The notes under the pieces are model-generated. The model was not told the origin of the DNA, ran no database searches, and saw nothing but the letters and a program-made list of their open reading frames with translations. A stretch of DNA of 14,935 nt from assembly GCA_051879315.1 (NCBI GenBank), contig JBJELW010000079.1, positions 1 to 14,935 on the forward strand, read 5' to 3'. The DNA comes from Roseburia_C sp051879315. GTDB lineage: Bacteria; Bacillota; Clostridia; Lachnospirales; Lachnospiraceae. The position numbers and the translations under genes are program-made. Shown here piece by piece: positions 14,009 through 14,935 of this stretch. Numbering within the stretch: position 1 is the first letter of the stretch; every line of letters starts with the position of its first letter.

Positions 14009-14709
14009 ATTGGTTATTGATTGTTGTATTGGCAATTATTGCACTCTGCATGTTTGAGGGCTATCATAAGGGATTTTTGCGGATGATATTCTCCATGGTT
14101 ATCATGGTGATTGTCTTGGTGGCCAGCTCTTTTGTCACACCCTATATGAAGATATTTTTGACCCAGTATACCGGCATAAATGAATATATTCAACAGGGTT
14201 GTGAGGATTATATCCGGCAGAAAGCACAGGAGCAGCTTGCAGAAAGTACGGGCTTGATAACGGATCAGGCAGTGGAAAGCGGACTTTATCTGCCGGAGGC
14301 ATTACTGGATAAGCTGGCAGGCTACGGCGAGGGAGCTGTGAATGATCTGGTGGACGGCAGTGGATTGTATCATGAGCTTGCGGAATCCATTACAGAGTTT
14401 GTTGTCGGGGGAATTGCATATTTTCTATCCGTGCTGTTGGTGTTTCTTATCAGTTATGTGCTGATGAGGATTCTGAATCTTCTGGCCATGTTGCCGGGAA
14501 TCAAAGGGGTAAATAAGACGGCCGGGCTGGCGCTGGGGCTGGTGAGAGGCTTGCTGGTTATCTGGCTGCTGTTTTATTTGATATCGATGTTTTGCGCCAG
14601 CAGTATTGGCAGTCAGCTGTTGTGCTATATCGATGAAAACGAATTCCTTCGCTGGCTGTACCAGCATAATCTGATTATGGAACTGATTTACAAAATATTG
14701 TTGGGATAA
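14005..14709 (+). CDS. CvpA-like membrane protein
   Basis: 234 residues, starting with GTG at 14005, which overlaps the preceding TGA as GTGA; this is typical of translational coupling. Four hydrophobic segments are visible, at about 2-17, 27-47, 131-157 and 174-197, with a longer extracellular or polar stretch (48-130) between the second and third. EGYHKGFLRMIFS (18-30) and GVNKTAGLALGLVRGLLVIWLL (168-189) match the CvpA family signature. CvpA was named for colicin V production in E. coli and is now linked to envelope homeostasis; its biochemical role is unsettled. The family call is good, the function is not known. The gene ends in a strong terminator whose stem begins within the stop codon. 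Confidence 0.85.
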   Translation: MNWLLIVVLAIIALCMFEGYHKGFLRMIFSMVIMVIVLVASSFVTPYMKIFLTQYTGINEYIQQGCEDYIRQKAQEQLAESTGLITDQAVESGLYLPEALLDKLAGYGEGAVNDLVDGSGLYHELAESITEFVVGGIAYFLSVLLVFLISYVLMRILNLLAMLPGIKGVNKTAGLALGLVRGLLVIWLLFYLISMFCASSIGSQLLCYIDENEFLRWLYQHNLIMELIYKILLG

Positions 14710-14759
14710 AAGAAGATGTTGGGGTATCGGGAAAGGGATACCCCAACATCTTCTTTTTT
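14708..14759 (+). terminator. Terminator after the CvpA-like gene
   Basis: A perfect 21 bp inverted repeat (14708-14728 with 14737-14757) encloses an 8 nt loop and ends in TTTTTT (14754-14759). The left arm starts at the last two bases of the CvpA-like stop codon. A-rich sequence on the left would also supply a T-run on the minus strand, so it may be bidirectional and insulate the downstream promoters. Confidence 0.95.
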
Positions 14760-14768
14760 GTGAACAAA

Positions 14769-14800
14769 GTTGAAAAAAACAAGTAAAAATGTTGAAAAAA
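14769..14800 (+). promoter_or_regulatory. Phased A-tracts (UP-like element)
   Basis: A7 (14773-14779), A5 (14785-14789) and A6 (14795-14800) have centres about 11 bp apart, directly upstream of the -35 at 14806. GTTGAAAAAA occurs twice, 22 bp apart (14769, 14791). Such tracts bend DNA and contact the RNA polymerase alpha subunits, which is common at rRNA promoters. Confidence 0.6.
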
Positions 14801-14805
14801 CAGTG

Positions 14806-14834
14806 TTGACATTCACAAAAACTCGTGATATTAT
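14806..14834 (+). promoter_or_regulatory. Strong promoter P1, probably of an rRNA operon
   Basis: Consensus TTGACA (14806-14811), a 17 bp spacer and TATTAT (14829-14834) lie directly downstream of the A-tracts. The transcript would begin near 14841 with a hairpin, GCCG-CGTGAG pairing with CTCACG-A-CGGC (14842-14869). Confidence 0.85.
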
Positions 14835-14889
14835 AATCTTCGCCGCGTGAGACAAACGCTCACGACGGCAACAAAAAATGAAAAAGTTG

Positions 14890-14918
14890 TTGACAAACGA
14901 CAGTAAAGATGATATTCT
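14890..14918 (+). promoter_or_regulatory. Strong promoter P2, tandem to P1
   Basis: Consensus TTGACA (14890-14895), a 17 bp spacer and TATTCT (14913-14918) lie 84 bp downstream of P1. Tandem consensus promoters with upstream A-tracts and no nearby reading frame are the usual architecture of rRNA operons in Firmicutes. The rRNA genes themselves would lie beyond the window, so this assignment is inferred. Confidence 0.8.
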
Positions 14919-14935
14919 TTAGAAGTTGCGTCTGA

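Overview
The window looks like a chromosomal housekeeping segment from a low-to-mid GC Gram-positive anaerobe, most likely a member of the Lachnospiraceae (Clostridia). The clues are a reverse rubrerythrin beside a PerR regulator, a large Bacillus/Clostridia-type SRP RNA, a split transketolase, a PepD-type dipeptidase, and two membrane proteins of kinds I associate with this family (a LysM protein and a DUF5711-like protein). No mobile element, CRISPR array or prophage gene was found.

Layout. Positions 1-472 carry no convincing gene but hold short internal repeats and two copies of a ~60 bp structured repeat. On the minus strand, reverse rubrerythrin (539-1081, with a strong terminator beyond it) is preceded by two Fur-family-like operators and by perR (1176-1562). 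An uncharacterised two-domain protein (1743-2648) is read rightward and overlaps a convergent GNAT acetyltransferase (2635-3180) by 14 bp. That acetyltransferase is divergent from tadA (3249-3749), and their promoters share one 16 bp sequence. The SRP RNA (~3793-4057) and a stand-alone tRNA-Ile(GAT) (4123-4196) follow, each with a clear promoter. pepD is at 4310-5752.

From 5922 to 11364 is a compact run with one clear promoter and one clear terminator: pfkA, dnaX, ybaB, recR, and the N- and C-terminal transketolase subunits. Glycolytic and pentose phosphate enzymes therefore flank a replication/repair trio. Next comes an envelope-related group: a LysM membrane protein whose cytoplasmic part resembles a metal-free MPN/JAB domain, a DUF5711-like protein, and a CvpA-like membrane protein that overlaps the preceding gene by 4 bp. 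A 21 bp perfect-stem terminator ends this group.

The last 130 bases hold phased A-tracts and two tandem consensus promoters separated by a hairpin, which is what the start of an rRNA operon looks like. In Bacillus subtilis the order is tadA - SRP RNA - dnaX - yaaK - recR - ... - rrnA. This window keeps that order with later insertions, which supports expecting rRNA genes just past the right edge.

Most of the window is ordinary. The points most worth a second look are the MPN-like/LysM protein, the Fur-like box in front of a PerR-type regulon gene, the overlapping divergent promoters, the covarying repeat pair near the left edge, and the unusual active-site residues of the phosphofructokinase. 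I did not find a clear new multi-gene system.
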